Program-made: the position numbers and the translations under genes
NCBI RefSeq assembly: GCF_002531825.1
Contig: NZ_NWSX01000054.1
Span: 1-40,818, forward strand
Direction: 5' to 3'
Source: Rhizobium sp. J15
GTDB taxonomy: Bacteria; Pseudomonadota; Alphaproteobacteria; Rhizobiales; Rhizobiaceae
Length of the DNA: 40,818 nucleotides
In this document: positions 1 to 7,569 of the stretch, piece after piece
Numbering within the stretch: position 1 is the first letter of the stretch
How the letters are laid out: the number at the start of each line of letters is the position of its first letter
The notes under the pieces: generated by a model
What the model saw: the letters and a program-made list of their open reading frames with translations, nothing else
Database searches by the model: none
Told to the model about the DNA's origin: nothing

Positions 1-21
1 TGTTGCGTCCTTCAATTGCAT
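1..21 (-). CDS. Partial CDS: first 7 codons of a gene leaving the window, possibly succinate-semialdehyde dehydrogenase
   Basis: An ATG at 21-19 on the minus strand opens a frame reading MQLKDAT to the window edge. It is preceded by a clear AGGAG ribosome binding site (about 30-35). The heptapeptide resembles the start of rhizobial GabD-type succinate-semialdehyde dehydrogenases. That enzyme would fit, because meta-cleavage of homoprotocatechuate ends in pyruvate and succinic semialdehyde. Seven residues cannot prove a family, so only the presence of a gene start is reasonably supported. The function is a guess from context. Confidence 0.45.
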
Positions 22-45
22 GACTGTCTCCTCTTTGCGGGAATT

Positions 46-182
46 GCCCCTCATCCGGCTGCCGCAACCTCTCCGTCCCTCACCAAAGTCTCGCGGGGCA
101 CGTCCCCTCTCCCCGTCGAAACGGGGGTCCGAAGGACGGGTCGAGACGCGTGGCTCGACCCCGGCAGGTTAGGGTGAGGGGC
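46..182. repeat. RIME-like palindromic intergenic repeat
   Basis: The ends are near-perfect inverted copies: GCCCCTCATCC at 46-56 against AGGGTGAGGGGC at 171-182. Inside is a short hairpin, CCCCGT-cgaa-ACGGGG (111-126). This layout matches the small palindromic intergenic mosaic elements that are frequent in Rhizobium genomes. It fills the gap between hpaD and the next leftward gene and could fold in the operon mRNA. Family membership is judged by eye from the ends and the internal hairpin. Confidence 0.55.
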
Positions 183-212
183 GGCCACTCGTTGAATCGG
201 ACAGCAGTGGCT

Positions 213-1193
213 CTAAGGCGCGATGATCGGCTGCGCCTTCAAATCGGGCTCGACCACGTCGGCGCCGGCAAACAGGCTGCCGTGCTCGAACCAGGATTTC
301 GGGGCCGGCGCGCCCCAGAGCGTCTGGCGCTGCGGATCCTTGAGGTCCCACTTGATCGGCTCCAGATCGGGATCGACCGTCTGGTAGTCCGAGCAGTAGA
401 TCTCGATGCGGTGGCCGTCGGGATCGAGGATATAGAGGAAGAAGGCGTTGGAGATGCCGTGGCGGCCGGGGCCGCGCTCGATGTTGGAGACCCAGCCGGT
501 GGTCGCCATCAGGTCGAGCAGGTCGATGATGTTGAGCGGCGTCGGCACCCAGAAGGCGGTGTGGTGCAGGCGCGGGCCGCGGCCGTTGGTGAAGGCGATG
601 TCGTGCACGCCGCCCTTGCGATGCGTCCAGGCGGCCCAGAGACGGCCGGTCTCGGCATCCTCGGTATATTCGGTGACGCGGAAGCCGAGCTCGTTGTAGA
701 AGGCGACCGATGCGTCGACATTCGGCGAGAAGCAGTTGAAGTGATCGATGCGCAGCGGCTTGACGCCCTTGTAGAGCGCGTATTTCTGGTGGATCGGCGG
801 CAGGCGGTCCATCTTCGAATAGAATTCGAGCGGGATGCCGTGCGGATCGCGGGTGCGGAAGGTGCGCGCCTGATAGGGGCGCTCGACCCATTCGACCGGC
901 AGGTCCTTGCTCTTGAAGAAATGCGCGGCCTTGTCGAGATCTTCCTCGCCGAAGACCTTGAAGCCGAGATCGCGGGCTTCGGCCTTGGCGGATTTCTTCA
1001 GCACGATGCAGTGATGGCCGCGTTCCTCCATTGCCCTGAGGTAGATCGTATCGGCGGTCTCGTCCGTCACCTGCAGGCCGAGCGTGTCGACATAAAAGGC
1101 GCGCGACTTGGCGAGATCGGTGACGCCGAGTTCGACATGGCTGAGACGCACGATGTTGAAGGGCGGATAGAGATTGGGTGTCGGCAGGGGCAT
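213..1193 (-). CDS. hpaD: 3,4-dihydroxyphenylacetate (homoprotocatechuate) 2,3-dioxygenase, type I extradiol
   Basis: This 326-residue protein has two vicinal-oxygen-chelate domains (about 12-125 and 146-270). It should cleave the ring of 3,4-dihydroxyphenylacetate next to the hydroxyls, giving 5-carboxymethyl-2-hydroxymuconate semialdehyde in the cytoplasm. The expected metal ligands are visible: H151 (in RIDHFN), H211 (in LHHTAF) and E264 (in RIEIY). The acid-base H197 (VHDIAF), Y254 and N153 are also present. These match Brevibacterium-type HPCD with an offset of 3-4 residues. It is therefore of the Fe/Mn type I kind, not the class III enzyme found in the E. coli hpa/hpc cluster. A strong AGGAGG site precedes the ATG. 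It lies 37 nt after hpaE in the same leftward operon and is its last complete gene here. Confidence 0.9.
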   Translation of the reverse strand: MPLPTPNLYPPFNIVRLSHVELGVTDLAKSRAFYVDTLGLQVTDETADTIYLRAMEERGHHCIVLKKSAKAEARDLGFKVFGEEDLDKAAHFFKSKDLPVEWVERPYQARTFRTRDPHGIPLEFYSKMDRLPPIHQKYALYKGVKPLRIDHFNCFSPNVDASVAFYNELGFRVTEYTEDAETGRLWAAWTHRKGGVHDIAFTNGRGPRLHHTAFWVPTPLNIIDLLDLMATTGWVSNIERGPGRHGISNAFFLYILDPDGHRIEIYCSDYQTVDPDLEPIKWDLKDPQRQTLWGAPAPKSWFEHGSLFAGADVVEPDLKAQPIIAP

Positions 1194-1230
1194 GGGTTCC
1201 TCCTCTTATGCGTACTTATCTATTGGCGGC

Positions 1231-2748
1231 TCAGCCGCCGAGTTTCTGGATGGCGTGCGGCTTGGTGGCGAAGGCGACGTTCTTGGTTTCCATGTAGAAA
1301 TCGAAGGACCAGTCGCCGCCGTCGCGGCCGATGCCTGAGTTCTTGACGCCGCCGAAGGGCGTCGGCAGATGGCGGACGTTTTCCGAGTTCACCCAGATCA
1401 TCCCGGCATCGAGATGGTCGGTGAAGCGGAAGGCGCGGGTGACGTCCGAGGTCCAGAGATAGCCGGTCAGCCCGTACTGGACGTCGTTGGCGAGCGCCAG
1501 CGCATCGGCCTCGTCTTTGAAGGGAATGGCCGTCAGCACCGGCCCGAAGATTTCCTCCTGGGCGATGCGCATCCGGTTGTCGGCGCCGGTAAAGAGGGTA
1601 GGGGAGACGTAGCAGCCGCCACCCGGGCCATCGAACTTCTCGCCGCCGGCAGCCAGTGTCGCGCCTTCGGAGCGGCCGATCGCGATATATTCCAGCACCT
1701 TCTTTTCGTGCACGGGATGGATAAGCGGTCCGATCACCGTCTCGGGATCGAGGGGATGGCCGACCTTGATGCGTCTCGCCTTTTCGGCGACGAGCGCAGT
1801 GAATCGGTCATAGACGCTGTCTTCGACCAGCAGGCGCGAGGACGAGGTGCAGCGCTCGCCGTTCAGCGAATAGATCATGAAGACGGCGGCATCGGCCGCG
1901 CGCTCGAGATCGGCATCGGCAAAGACGATGACGGGGTTCTTGCCGCCGAGTTCGAAATGCACGCGCTTCAGCGTGTCGGCGCCCTGCTTCATGATCATCG
2001 AGCCGGTGCGGCTCTCGCCGACGAAGCCGATCGCCTTGATCAGCGGATGTTCGGTCAGCGCCTTGCCGGCATCCTCGCCGAAGCCGTTGACGAGGTTCCA
2101 CACGCCCTTCGGCAGGCCGGCCTCCTCGGCGATCTCGACGAGCAGGCGGGCGGTCAGCGGCGAGAACTCGGCCGGCTTGTGGACGATGGTGCAGCCGGCG
2201 GCAAGGGCCGGCGCGATCTTCCAGGTCGACAGCATGAAGGGCGTGTTCCACGGCGTGATGATGCCGACCGGGCCGATCGGCACGCGCGTCGTCACGTTCA
2301 CCTGGCCGTCGGCGCGCAGCGCCTTGCCGTCGCGGGCCTCCGGCGCGCGGTCGGCGAAGAAGCGGAAATTCTCCGCGCCGCGCAGCGCCGCCTTGGCCAT
2401 GAACTTCAGCGACTGGCCGGTATCCATGCATTCGACGAAGGCGATCTCTTCGGCACGTGCGACGATCGCGTCGGCTATTCTGTGCAGCAGCTTCTTGCGC
2501 GCATCGCCCGGCATGGCGGCCCATTCGGCAAAGGCCGATTTGGCGGCCCTGGCGGCGCGGTCTATATCGGCGGCATTGCCGCGCGCGACGGTGGCGAGCG
2601 GCTTCAGATCGACCGGCGAGAGGGTCTCGAAGGTGGCGCCGTCACCGCCTGCCACATCCTCGCCACCGATGCGGTTGAGGACGCCGCGCTCCTTGAAGCG
2701 GGCAAGATAGGTTTCGGCCTTTGCGATGTTTTCCTGCAATGTCGGCAT
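1231..2748 (-). CDS. hpaE: 5-carboxymethyl-2-hydroxymuconate semialdehyde dehydrogenase
   Basis: This NAD(P)-dependent aldehyde dehydrogenase of 505 residues oxidises the HpaD ring-cleavage product to 5-carboxymethyl-2-hydroxymuconate. Catalytic residues are present: N168 in ITPWNTP, E266 in FELGGK and C300 in NGERCTSS. The open frame extends far upstream, but an AGGAAA site precedes the ATG at 2748 and the family N-terminus starts nearby. An alternative ATG at 2796 overlaps the hpaF stop (ATGA) and would add 16 residues, so translational coupling from there is possible. The location between hpaF and hpaD argues strongly for HpaE rather than a generic aldehyde dehydrogenase. Confidence 0.9.
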   Translation of the reverse strand: MPTLQENIAKAETYLARFKERGVLNRIGGEDVAGGDGATFETLSPVDLKPLATVARGNAADIDRAARAAKSAFAEWAAMPGDARKKLLHRIADAIVARAEEIAFVECMDTGQSLKFMAKAALRGAENFRFFADRAPEARDGKALRADGQVNVTTRVPIGPVGIITPWNTPFMLSTWKIAPALAAGCTIVHKPAEFSPLTARLLVEIAEEAGLPKGVWNLVNGFGEDAGKALTEHPLIKAIGFVGESRTGSMIMKQGADTLKRVHFELGGKNPVIVFADADLERAADAAVFMIYSLNGERCTSSSRLLVEDSVYDRFTALVAEKARRIKVGHPLDPETVIGPLIHPVHEKKVLEYIAIGRSEGATLAAGGEKFDGPGGGCYVSPTLFTGADNRMRIAQEEIFGPVLTAIPFKDEADALALANDVQYGLTGYLWTSDVTRAFRFTDHLDAGMIWVNSENVRHLPTPFGGVKNSGIGRDGGDWSFDFYMETKNVAFATKPHAIQKLGG

Positions 2749-2792
2749 CGTCGATTTTCCTGATGTTGTCTCGTTCCGCGAGGCGGGGTCTG

Positions 2793-3179
2793 TCATTTGC
2801 CGCGCAGCCGCGGATGGATGGCGTTCTTCTTCCAGCTCAGCTCCGCATCGATCTCGCGGATCTCTAGCGACAGCGCGAAATGCGGCGTCTCGAAGAGCGG
2901 GCCGAGGACGTCCGTCGCCGCCGCAAAGATCGCTTCGCCCGTGCGCTTCTTCTCCTCGGCCGTTCGCCCCTTGCCGATGCGGAAGTTCAGATCGACGAAG
3001 GCGTTCTCGGCAAGCTGATCGGCAATCGCATAGTGCTCGGCGCGAAAAGCGCGCACGCGCACCGCGCCGATCTCGAACAGGCCCGTCTCCAGCACGGTCT
3101 TCAGCAGCCTCTCGCAAAGCACGCCGATATCGGCGCGGCCGTCGAGATTGGCCGAATATTCGATGGTGAGATGCGGCAT
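2793..3179 (-). CDS. hpaF: 5-carboxymethyl-2-hydroxymuconate delta-isomerase
   Basis: This small 128-residue protein starts MPHLTIEYS. In the tautomerase superfamily the proline exposed after Met removal is the catalytic base, so the ATG at 3179 is preferred over an upstream start at 3197 that would bury it. A GGAGG site sits directly before 3179. The enzyme isomerises 5-carboxymethyl-2-hydroxymuconate made by HpaE to the 2-oxo form for decarboxylation. The stop overlaps a possible upstream start of hpaE. The downstream decarboxylase, hydratase and aldolase (HpaG, HpaH, HpaI) are not in the window. Confidence 0.88.
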   Translation of the reverse strand: MPHLTIEYSANLDGRADIGVLCERLLKTVLETGLFEIGAVRVRAFRAEHYAIADQLAENAFVDLNFRIGKGRTAEEKKRTGEAIFAAATDVLGPLFETPHFALSLEIREIDAELSWKKNAIHPRLRGK

Positions 3180-3203
3180 CGATCCTCCCCGATCCATATT
3201 TAC

Positions 3204-3215
3204 TTAACACGTTAA
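3204..3215. promoter_or_regulatory. Palindrome TTAAC-AC-GTTAA before hpaF, candidate operator
   Basis: The 53-nt gap between the kinase gene and hpaF is strongly AT-rich compared with its surroundings. It contains TTAAC-AC-GTTAA, whose dyad continues imperfectly outward (ATTTAC on the left, TAAAT on the right). A TTGACA hexamer on the minus strand lies at 3236-3231, but no -10 at good spacing is evident. The site could let hpaFED be transcribed separately from the upstream amine genes. The regulator is unknown; a HpaR-like MarR protein, the local IclR or HpaA are candidates. Confidence 0.4.
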
Positions 3216-3232
3216 TAAATTTATCGAAGATG

Positions 3233-4252
3233 TCAAGCGCCGGCATCGAGCTTTCTTGCGAGCTCCAGACTTTCGGCGACATAACGCGACAGGCGTTCGG
3301 CAGCGCCCGGGATTTCAGGCCGTTCGGCAAGCCAGCCGATATAGGTGAGGCTCCGCAGAACCATGAACAGCGGCAGGCTTTGCAGCGCCGCATCGGAAAG
3401 CCCGCGCCGGCTGCGATAGCCTGCGATCAAGGCATTCTCGATGGCAGGGTAGGCGGGCTCCTGGCGGTTCTTCAGCAGGGCCGTGGCGAGGTCGAAGAGA
3501 CGGAAGCCATAGCCGGCATCGTCGAAATCGATAAAGGCGACCTGGTTTTCCTCTCCCGTCAGGAAGACGTTCTCGCGCACCAGATCGGCATGGATCAGGC
3601 CATAGTCGAGGCCGTTTCGCTGCGCATCGCCGAGACGGCGGCGCAAGTCGTCGCGCACTGCCGAGAGTGCGGTGGCCTCGTCGCGCGAAAGCCCCGGACA
3701 ATCCCAGAAGCGGCCCCAGAGGGGCGCTTCTCCAAGCAGGCCTTCGGCGTCCCATGCGGGGCGGCGGAACCCTGGCGGCGGCGTCCATGCATCGGCAAGA
3801 TCATGCAGGGTCGCCATCGCATGGCCTATGCGGAAGAAGAGATCCGCCTGGCTTTTCGCCGATTGCGACAGCGGGGTGCCGGTCTGCCCGAGCGCTGCGC
3901 CGTCGATCCAGCTGACGACATCGGCATGCTGCTCGGGAAATTTTCGAGTTGCCGGCAGGCGGACGAGGTTGCGCCCGTCGCCTGTTGGCACGGGGCTCGG
4001 CACATCGAGGCCGCCATGCCGCAGCGCCGCCATGAAGGCGAGTTCCGAGCGCAGGCTCGTCTCGTCGTGATAGCCCGGTCGATGCAGCCGCAGGGCGGCG
4101 GATTGCCCGTCGGCGAGAGTGATGCGGAAGACGGCGTTCTCCCGGTATTTCAAGAGGACCGGTGCGTCCGCCAGAACCGCCCAATGTTCGAGCGCTTCCA
4201 GCGAGCGTTCCTGCAGTGCATCCCGGATGGTTTGCGGCAACTGATCGGCCAT
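3233..4252 (-). CDS. Aminoglycoside-phosphotransferase-fold small-molecule kinase (hydroxylysine-kinase/homoserine-kinase-like)
   Basis: This 339-residue protein has a protein-kinase-like APH fold. The catalytic loop H221-A-D223-L-V-R-E-N228 and the metal-binding D242-F-D244 are intact, and an N-terminal lobe spans about residues 35-115. It should transfer phosphate from ATP to a hydroxyl on a small molecule. It sits 7 nt downstream of a class III PLP enzyme that looks like an O-phosphoamine phospho-lyase. Kinase plus lyase is the known arrangement for hydroxylysine and amino-alcohol breakdown: the hydroxyl is phosphorylated, then phosphate and ammonia are eliminated to leave an aldehyde. In this cluster a beta-hydroxy aromatic amine such as octopamine is the most attractive substrate, but that is inference. 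GAGG before the ATG lies in the end of the preceding gene. Antibiotic modification is less likely in this setting. Confidence 0.8.
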   Translation of the reverse strand: MADQLPQTIRDALQERSLEALEHWAVLADAPVLLKYRENAVFRITLADGQSAALRLHRPGYHDETSLRSELAFMAALRHGGLDVPSPVPTGDGRNLVRLPATRKFPEQHADVVSWIDGAALGQTGTPLSQSAKSQADLFFRIGHAMATLHDLADAWTPPPGFRRPAWDAEGLLGEAPLWGRFWDCPGLSRDEATALSAVRDDLRRRLGDAQRNGLDYGLIHADLVRENVFLTGEENQVAFIDFDDAGYGFRLFDLATALLKNRQEPAYPAIENALIAGYRSRRGLSDAALQSLPLFMVLRSLTYIGWLAERPEIPGAAERLSRYVAESLELARKLDAGA

Positions 4253-4259
4253 CTCAGCC

Positions 4260-5543
4260 TCACAGGCCCGACAGCACGTCGTCGAAGACCGACAACATCA
4301 GATCGGCGTTTTCCCGCGAAAACGGCATCGGCGGGCGGATCTTGGTGGCGCATTGATGGATGCCGATCTTGCCCATCAGCACGCCGCGCTCGCGCATTTC
4401 GTTGACGATCCGGCTCGCTTCAGCAACTGCCGGCCCCTTCGTCGCCCGGTCCAGCACGAATTCCATGCCCATGAACAGGCCGCTGCCGCGCACGTCGCCG
4501 ATGATCGTGTGTTTTTGCGCCAGCCGCTTGAAGGCGTCGCGGGTATATTCGCCGACATTGCGGGCGTTCTCGACCAGCTTCTCATCCTCGATCACGTCGA
4601 GCACCGCCATTGCGGCCGCGCAGGAGACGGGATTTCCGCCGAAGGTGTTGAAGTAGCGGAAGGCCTTGCGGAAAGCGTTCAGCACCTCGGCATTGGCAAC
4701 GACGCCGCCAACGGGATGGCCGTTCGCCATCGGCTTGCCGAGCGTCACGATGTCAGGAACGACACCGGCCCGCTGATGGCCCCACATATCAGAGCCGGTG
4801 CGGCCGAAGCCGGGCTGTACCTCGTCGGTGATGACAAGGCCGCCGGCCTTGCGGACGGCCGCGACCGTCTTGTCCAGGAAGCCAGGCGGCAGGTCGGGAA
4901 AGCCTTCATTGGCGAAGAACGGATCGATGATCAGTGCGGAAAAACCGTGCGGGCTCTCCTGCAGCGAGGCGATCGCCGCCTCGACCTCGGCCGCGAAGGC
5001 CATGGCAAAGGCCTCGCCGCCTTCGCCGCCGAGCGGGCGGTAGCTGTCGGGCGCCGGCACATGGCGGACATGGCCGCCAAAGCCGCCGACCGGCGGCATG
5101 CGGGTCGAGAGCTGCGATACGGCGGCCGTATTGCCGTGATAGGTGTGGTTGGTGGCGATGACGCCGGTCTTGCCGGTCACCGCCTGAGCCATGCGCAGCG
5201 CCACATCGTTCGCCTCGCTGCCGGTGCAGGTGAGGATCGCGGCGTCGAGGCTCCTGTCGAAAGTCGCCGTCAGGCGCTCGACATAATCGAGAATGCCTTC
5301 GTGCAAATACCGCGTGTGGGTGTTCAGCGTCGAAGCCTGCCGGGTGATCGCTTCGACCACGCGCGGATGGCAATGGCCGACATGCGGCACGTTGTTGTAG
5401 CAATCGAGATATCGCCGGCCGTCGGCATCCCAGAGCCAGACGCCTTCGCCGCGCACCAGATGCACCGGATCGTCGTAAAAGAGCGACATGTTGCGGCCGA
5501 GAAGCCGCTCACGCCGGGCGATAAGAGCTGCGTTGTCGTACAT
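4260..5543 (-). CDS. Class III PLP enzyme, probable O-phosphoamine phospho-lyase (AGXT2L/ETNPPL-like)
   Basis: This 427-residue fold-type I PLP enzyme has D240-E-V-Q (pyridine nitrogen contact) and Schiff-base K270. The segment TLGKPMANGHPVGG is typical of ethanolamine-phosphate and phosphohydroxylysine phospho-lyases rather than ordinary transaminases. These enzymes remove ammonia and phosphate from an O-phosphorylated amino alcohol and give an aldehyde without an amino acceptor. The neighbouring kinase, 7 nt downstream, supports this. The gene begins 2 nt after the preceding aminotransferase stop, with GGAGAGC as its ribosome binding site. A plain omega-transaminase remains the alternative. 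The lyase assignment rests on motif resemblance and context. Confidence 0.78.
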   Translation of the reverse strand: MYDNAALIARRERLLGRNMSLFYDDPVHLVRGEGVWLWDADGRRYLDCYNNVPHVGHCHPRVVEAITRQASTLNTHTRYLHEGILDYVERLTATFDRSLDAAILTCTGSEANDVALRMAQAVTGKTGVIATNHTYHGNTAAVSQLSTRMPPVGGFGGHVRHVPAPDSYRPLGGEGGEAFAMAFAAEVEAAIASLQESPHGFSALIIDPFFANEGFPDLPPGFLDKTVAAVRKAGGLVITDEVQPGFGRTGSDMWGHQRAGVVPDIVTLGKPMANGHPVGGVVANAEVLNAFRKAFRYFNTFGGNPVSCAAAMAVLDVIEDEKLVENARNVGEYTRDAFKRLAQKHTIIGDVRGSGLFMGMEFVLDRATKGPAVAEASRIVNEMRERGVLMGKIGIHQCATKIRPPMPFSRENADLMLSVFDDVLSGL

Positions 5544-5545
5544 GA

Positions 5546-6901
5546 TCAGCTCTCCGCGGCGGCAAGGCCGGCGTCGAGCGCCGTCAGGATCCTCTGCACA
5601 TCGCCTGACGTGACGATCAGCGGCGGCGACATGATGACATTGGCGCCGGAGGTGCGCACCAGCACGCCGGCCTCATAGGCGGCATCCTGCACCGTCTGCA
5701 GGACATCCTTCGATGCGGCGCTCTTCTTCTTCCGGTCGCTGACGAGTTCGAGCGCGCACATCAGGCCCTTGCCGCGCACGTCGCCGATCAGCTCATGCTT
5801 GTCCTGCAGCCTCCGGAGGCCGGCGATGAGTTCCTCTCCGCGGGCGGCGGCATTGGCGGCGACGTTCAGCCGCTTCGTCTCCTTCAAGGTCGCAAGGGCG
5901 GCGGCCGCACCCGTCGGATGACCGGAATAAGTATAGCCATGACCGATGCTGCCGAACGCACCCTTGCTGCCTTCGAACACTTCCGCCACCTTGTCGGAGA
6001 TCATGACGGCGCCGAAGGGGAAATAGCCGTTGGTGATTGCCTTGGCGGTCGACATCAGATCCGGCTTGACGCCCCAGAGACGCGATCCCGTCCAGGCGCC
6101 GGTGCGGCCGAAAGCGGTGATGACCTCGTCGGCGATCAGCAGGATACCGTGACGGTCGCAGATCTCGCGCATCAGCGGCAGGAAGGTCTCGTGCGGGACG
6201 ATGACGCCGCCGGCGCCCAGCACCGGTTCGACGATCAGGGCGGCGATGGTATCGGCACCCTGGAAGGCGATCTCATCCTCGAAGAGACGGCCGATCGCGG
6301 CGGCGATCTCCGCGCCATCCATCGTGTCGAACGGGTTGCGATAGGGAAACGGCGCCGGCAGATGGATGACGCCGGGCAGCAGCGGCTCGTAATTGCGGCG
6401 GAAATTCTGGTTGCCGTTGACGGAGGCGCCGCCGAAATGCGTGCCGTGATAGCCCTTCTTCAGCGCCACGAATTTGGTGCGCTCCGGCTGCCCGTTGATC
6501 TTGTGATATTGCCGGGCCAGCCGCAGGCAGGTTTCGACCGAATCCGAGCCGCCCGAGGTGAAGAAGGAGCGGCTCAAACCGTCCAGCCTGAACCATTCGG
6601 CGAGCTCGTAGGAGAGTTCGATCAGCGGCGAGTTGGTCGTGCCGCGGAATGTCGAATAATAGGGCAGCTCGTCGAGCTGGTCGCGGATCGCCTTTTTCAC
6701 CGGCTCGCAGGAATAGCCGAGATTGACGTTCCAGAGGCCGCCTACGGCATCCAGCACCTTCTTGCCGTGGATGTCGACGATCTCGACGCCTTCGCCCGCA
6801 TGGATGATGCGCGGCGGCTGCGCCTGCATTTCGGCCGGATGGGCCATCGGGTGCCACATATGGCGGGCATTGTTCTCGATTATGAAATTGGTTTCACGCA
6901 T
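5546..6901 (-). CDS. Class III omega-aminotransferase (amine:pyruvate type)
   Basis: This 451-residue enzyme is in the usual size range of omega-transaminases. PLP residues are D258-E-V and K287 in the segment STAKAITNGYFPFGA, which is typical of pyruvate-using amine transaminases (SpuC/omega-TA group). It also has the W-H-P-M N-terminal motif and a GSDSVET phosphate cup. It would move an amino group from an amine or beta-amino compound to pyruvate, giving an aldehyde or ketone plus alanine. Two class III PLP genes in tandem, here separated by 2 nt, suggest two entry substrates: for example a simple amine (tyramine-like) through this enzyme and a hydroxylated one through the kinase/lyase. AGAGGAA precedes the ATG, 17 nt after the HAD gene. 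Confidence 0.85.
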   Translation of the reverse strand: MRETNFIIENNARHMWHPMAHPAEMQAQPPRIIHAGEGVEIVDIHGKKVLDAVGGLWNVNLGYSCEPVKKAIRDQLDELPYYSTFRGTTNSPLIELSYELAEWFRLDGLSRSFFTSGGSDSVETCLRLARQYHKINGQPERTKFVALKKGYHGTHFGGASVNGNQNFRRNYEPLLPGVIHLPAPFPYRNPFDTMDGAEIAAAIGRLFEDEIAFQGADTIAALIVEPVLGAGGVIVPHETFLPLMREICDRHGILLIADEVITAFGRTGAWTGSRLWGVKPDLMSTAKAITNGYFPFGAVMISDKVAEVFEGSKGAFGSIGHGYTYSGHPTGAAAALATLKETKRLNVAANAAARGEELIAGLRRLQDKHELIGDVRGKGLMCALELVSDRKKKSAASKDVLQTVQDAAYEAGVLVRTSGANVIMSPPLIVTSGDVQRILTALDAGLAAAES

Positions 6902-6918
6902 CTCAGTTCCTCTCGGGT

Positions 6919-7569
6919 TCAGAGGCCCAGCATCGCAAGCGCGCGGGCATAGCTTTCGGCAGGGCGGGTGACGTCGAAATGCACATGCGGCAATCCGACG
7001 GCTTCGGCGCCTTCGATGTTCTTCTTCTGGTCGTCGACGAAAACGCAGGCTTCGCGCGGCAGGCCGAGTTCGGACAGCACCTGCTCGTAGGCGCGCGGAT
7101 CGGGCTTGAGGATCTTGGTGTAGGTGGCGTCGACGATGACGTCGAAGAGGTCGATCAGCGGGAAACGCTGGCGGAATTCGACGCCGTAGAAAAGATCGAG
7201 TTCGTTCGACAGGATAGCGAGCTTCAATCCCGCGTCCCTGGCCCGCAGGATGGCGTCTCGGGCCTCCGGCCGCAGCACCAGTTCGGGCTCGGCGCCACGG
7301 GCGCGGCGCACGAAGGTCTGCATGTCGGCCCAGTTCTCGCCGACCATCCGGCCGATCTCGCCGGCGCGCGTCAGCCAGTAATCGCGTTCGGTGATCTCGC
7401 GGTTCTGCATTTTCACCCAGAGCGGATCGGTCGCGGTGTCGAACGGGCCGCGCCAGGTGAGCGAGCCCGGGGAAAGGCCGAGCGTGCGCTCGGTGATGTC
7501 ATGCGTCTCGAACAGGGTGCGGGTGACCACGCCGCCGAAATCGAGAATGAGGGCGCGTTCGCTCGTCAT
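6919..7569 (-). CDS. HAD-superfamily hydrolase, subfamily IA
   Basis: This 216-residue HAD protein has nucleophile D10 in LILDFGGVV, motif II S in AILSNE, motif III K in TKILKPDP, and motif IV acidic pair in VFVDDQ. The residue two after the nucleophile is glycine rather than the second Asp used as acid/base by many phosphatases. That is common in one IA branch but makes the reaction uncertain (phosphatase, dehalogenase-like or other). Its ATG overlaps the stop of the Tm-1-like gene by 4 nt (ATGA), so the two are translationally coupled. GGAAGGA lies 5 nt before the start. A role with phosphorylated amine intermediates is possible but unproven. Confidence 0.85.
   Translation of the reverse strand: MTSERALILDFGGVVTRTLFETHDITERTLGLSPGSLTWRGPFDTATDPLWVKMQNREITERDYWLTRAGEIGRMVGENWADMQTFVRRARGAEPELVLRPEARDAILRARDAGLKLAILSNELDLFYGVEFRQRFPLIDLFDVIVDATYTKILKPDPRAYEQVLSELGLPREACVFVDDQKKNIEGAEAVGLPHVHFDVTRPAESYARALAMLGL

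Noticed and set aside
2749..3393. N-terminal extension of the hpaE frame to 720 residues
   Set aside because: The extension overlaps hpaF in another frame, is arginine-rich, and has no family similarity. A ribosome binding site and the family start are at 2748.
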